Source of the DNA: Nitrospirota bacterium
GTDB lineage: Bacteria; Nitrospirota; JACRHJ01
Assembly: GCA_021785055.1 (NCBI GenBank)
Contig: JAJYGS010000127.1
Span: 1 to 15,455 of the forward strand
Length of the DNA stretch: 15,455 nucleotides
Direction: 5' to 3'
Shown piece by piece: positions 14,866-15,455 of this stretch; the first letter of the stretch is position 1; each line of letters begins with the position of its first letter. A program made the translations under genes and the position numbers. Below the pieces are notes generated by a model. The model ran no database searches. It saw nothing but the letters and a program-made list of their open reading frames with translations, and was not told the origin of the DNA.

Positions 14866-14894
14866 TTGAAATTTTTTCTTATACGTGGTAATAT
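14866..14894 (+). promoter_or_regulatory. Sigma70-type promoter for perR
   Basis: TTGAAA (14866-14871) is followed by 17 bases and TAATAT (14889-14894), a near-consensus promoter. The predicted start is near 14901, leaving a leader of about 40 bases. An imperfect palindrome TTATCTAATAA at 14910-14920, just after the start point, could be an operator. The TTG of this -35 is not a translation start. Confidence 0.7.
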
Positions 14895-14940
14895 TGGTTA
14901 CGTATGCAGTTATCTAATAATCCAAAACGGGATATCTGCC

Positions 14941-15342
14941 ATGAAAAACGTAGACGGGGTCAAGTACAGAATGACCAAGCAGAAGAGAGTTATCCTCGAA
15001 GTGCTGAAGAACACGAAATCCCATCCGACGGCTGACTGGGTATACGACAAGGTTCGGAAAAAAATACCGAATATCAGCCTCGGCACAGTCTACAGGAATC
15101 TTAACATACTGAAAAACCAGGGAGAGATACTCGAACTCTCCTACGGCAAGGGCTTCAGCCGGTTCGACGGCAATGCATCGAGGCATTACCACTTCACCTG
15201 CGAGCACTGCGGCAGGATACTCGACATCGAGACCCCTGAATTTATGGAAATGGAGCACGAGGTCGCCAGGCAGATGGGCGTAAAAGTGGCGCGGCACCGC
15301 CTTGAATTCTACGGCTCCTGCCCGGACTGCATGACCGACTGA
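14941..15342 (+). CDS. perR: Peroxide-responsive repressor PerR (Fur family)
   Basis: PerR is a metal-dependent repressor that senses peroxide through oxidation of histidines at its Fe(II) site. The 133-residue product has the Fur-family winged helix (NISLGTVYRNLNILKNQGEI, about 44-63). All five PerR regulatory-metal ligands known from B. subtilis can be aligned: H28 (HPTAD), D76 (SRFDGN), H82 and H84 (RHYHF) and D95 (RILDIE). The two aspartates favour PerR over Fur, where the second is glutamate. The structural zinc site is CEHC (C87, C90) and CPDC (C127, C130). I chose the ATG at 14941; the frame is open to 14866, but that TTG is the -35 of the promoter. No strong ribosome site is visible. 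The gene is divergent from the ROK kinase. Confidence 0.95.
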   Translation: MKNVDGVKYRMTKQKRVILEVLKNTKSHPTADWVYDKVRKKIPNISLGTVYRNLNILKNQGEILELSYGKGFSRFDGNASRHYHFTCEHCGRILDIETPEFMEMEHEVARQMGVKVARHRLEFYGSCPDCMTD

Positions 15343-15365
15343 TATATCCTTACTTACGGCACCGG

Positions 15366-15455
15366 ATGACTCAATCACTCAAGCTCGAAGAATCTTTTTT
15401 AAAGATAGCCTCCGATGAGGCGCTTCCCCTGAGACTTGCCCTCGCTAATCGCGAA
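15366..15455 (+). CDS. Unknown protein, first 30 residues (runs off right edge)
   Basis: An open frame begins with ATG 23 bases after the perR stop and stays open to the window end. It reads MTQSLKLEESFLKIASDEAL followed by PLRLALANRE. The composition is protein-like and probably helical. No motif is recognised and no clear ribosome site precedes it, so both the start and the identity are uncertain. Its position suggests co-transcription with perR, where oxidative-stress genes are common, but this fragment does not show that. Confidence 0.4.
   Translation, partial: MTQSLKLEESFLKIASDEALPLRLALANRE

Noticed and set aside
14866..14940. 25-codon N-terminal extension of PerR from TTG 14866
   Set aside because: The TTG belongs to the -35 box of a near-consensus promoter whose transcript would start near 14901, and Fur-family proteins do not need the extra residues.
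14914..15378. 154-codon minus-strand open frame over perR
   Set aside because: The plus-strand PerR has all metal ligands and a promoter, while this frame has no recognisable motif.
1..15455. CRISPR array, tRNA/rRNA genes, transposase or phage genes
   Set aside because: No regularly spaced direct repeats, no tRNA-like cloverleaf with CCA-end context, and no transposase or integrase motifs were seen on either strand.

Overview
The window reads as part of a chromosome from a GC-moderate, probably deltaproteobacterial (Desulfobacterota/Nitrospirota-like) environmental bacterium. This placement is an inference. It rests on the lepA-lepB-pyr-carB-greA gene order, which I recall from Geobacter-type genomes, on a PerR-type Fur protein, and on short GC-rich palindromic repeats of a kind common in such genomes. 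No 16S or other phylogenetic marker was available to test it.

Nearly everything lies on the minus strand, so transcription runs from high to low coordinates. From about 14.7 kb leftwards come a ROK sugar kinase, then a two-gene unit (an 82-aa unknown protein plus a small AbiEii-like nucleotidyltransferase) that looks like an insert with its own promoter. Next are lepA (EF-4), lepB (signal peptidase I) and a small membrane-anchored DUF4845-like protein. A long pyrimidine operon follows: pyrR, pyrB, pyrC, carA, a PflX-type radical SAM protein, carB, greA, pyrK and the 5' part of pyrD, which runs off the left edge. On the plus strand, divergent from the ROK gene, lie a PerR repressor (14941-15342) and the first 30 codons of another gene at the right edge.

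The pyr genes cover most of de novo UMP synthesis: carbamoyl phosphate synthetase (CarA/CarB), aspartate transcarbamylase (PyrB), dihydroorotase (PyrC) and a two-subunit dihydroorotate dehydrogenase (PyrD/PyrK). PyrE and PyrF are not in the window. The leader before pyrR holds a clear PyrR-binding hairpin, a duplicated GGGGGGC arm and a Rho-independent terminator. Together they form a readable antiterminator/terminator switch like that of Bacillus. It starts eight bases after the stop codon of the preceding gene, so it looks like a valve in the middle of a longer transcript.

Three of the longer gaps in the pyr operon (pyrB-pyrC, carA-radical SAM, pyrK-pyrD) each carry a different family of palindromic, probably dispersed, repeat. 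No tRNA, rRNA, CRISPR array, transposase or phage gene was seen. No stretch over 300 bases lacks a gene; the longest gap is the roughly 200-base divergent promoter region between the ROK kinase and perR.
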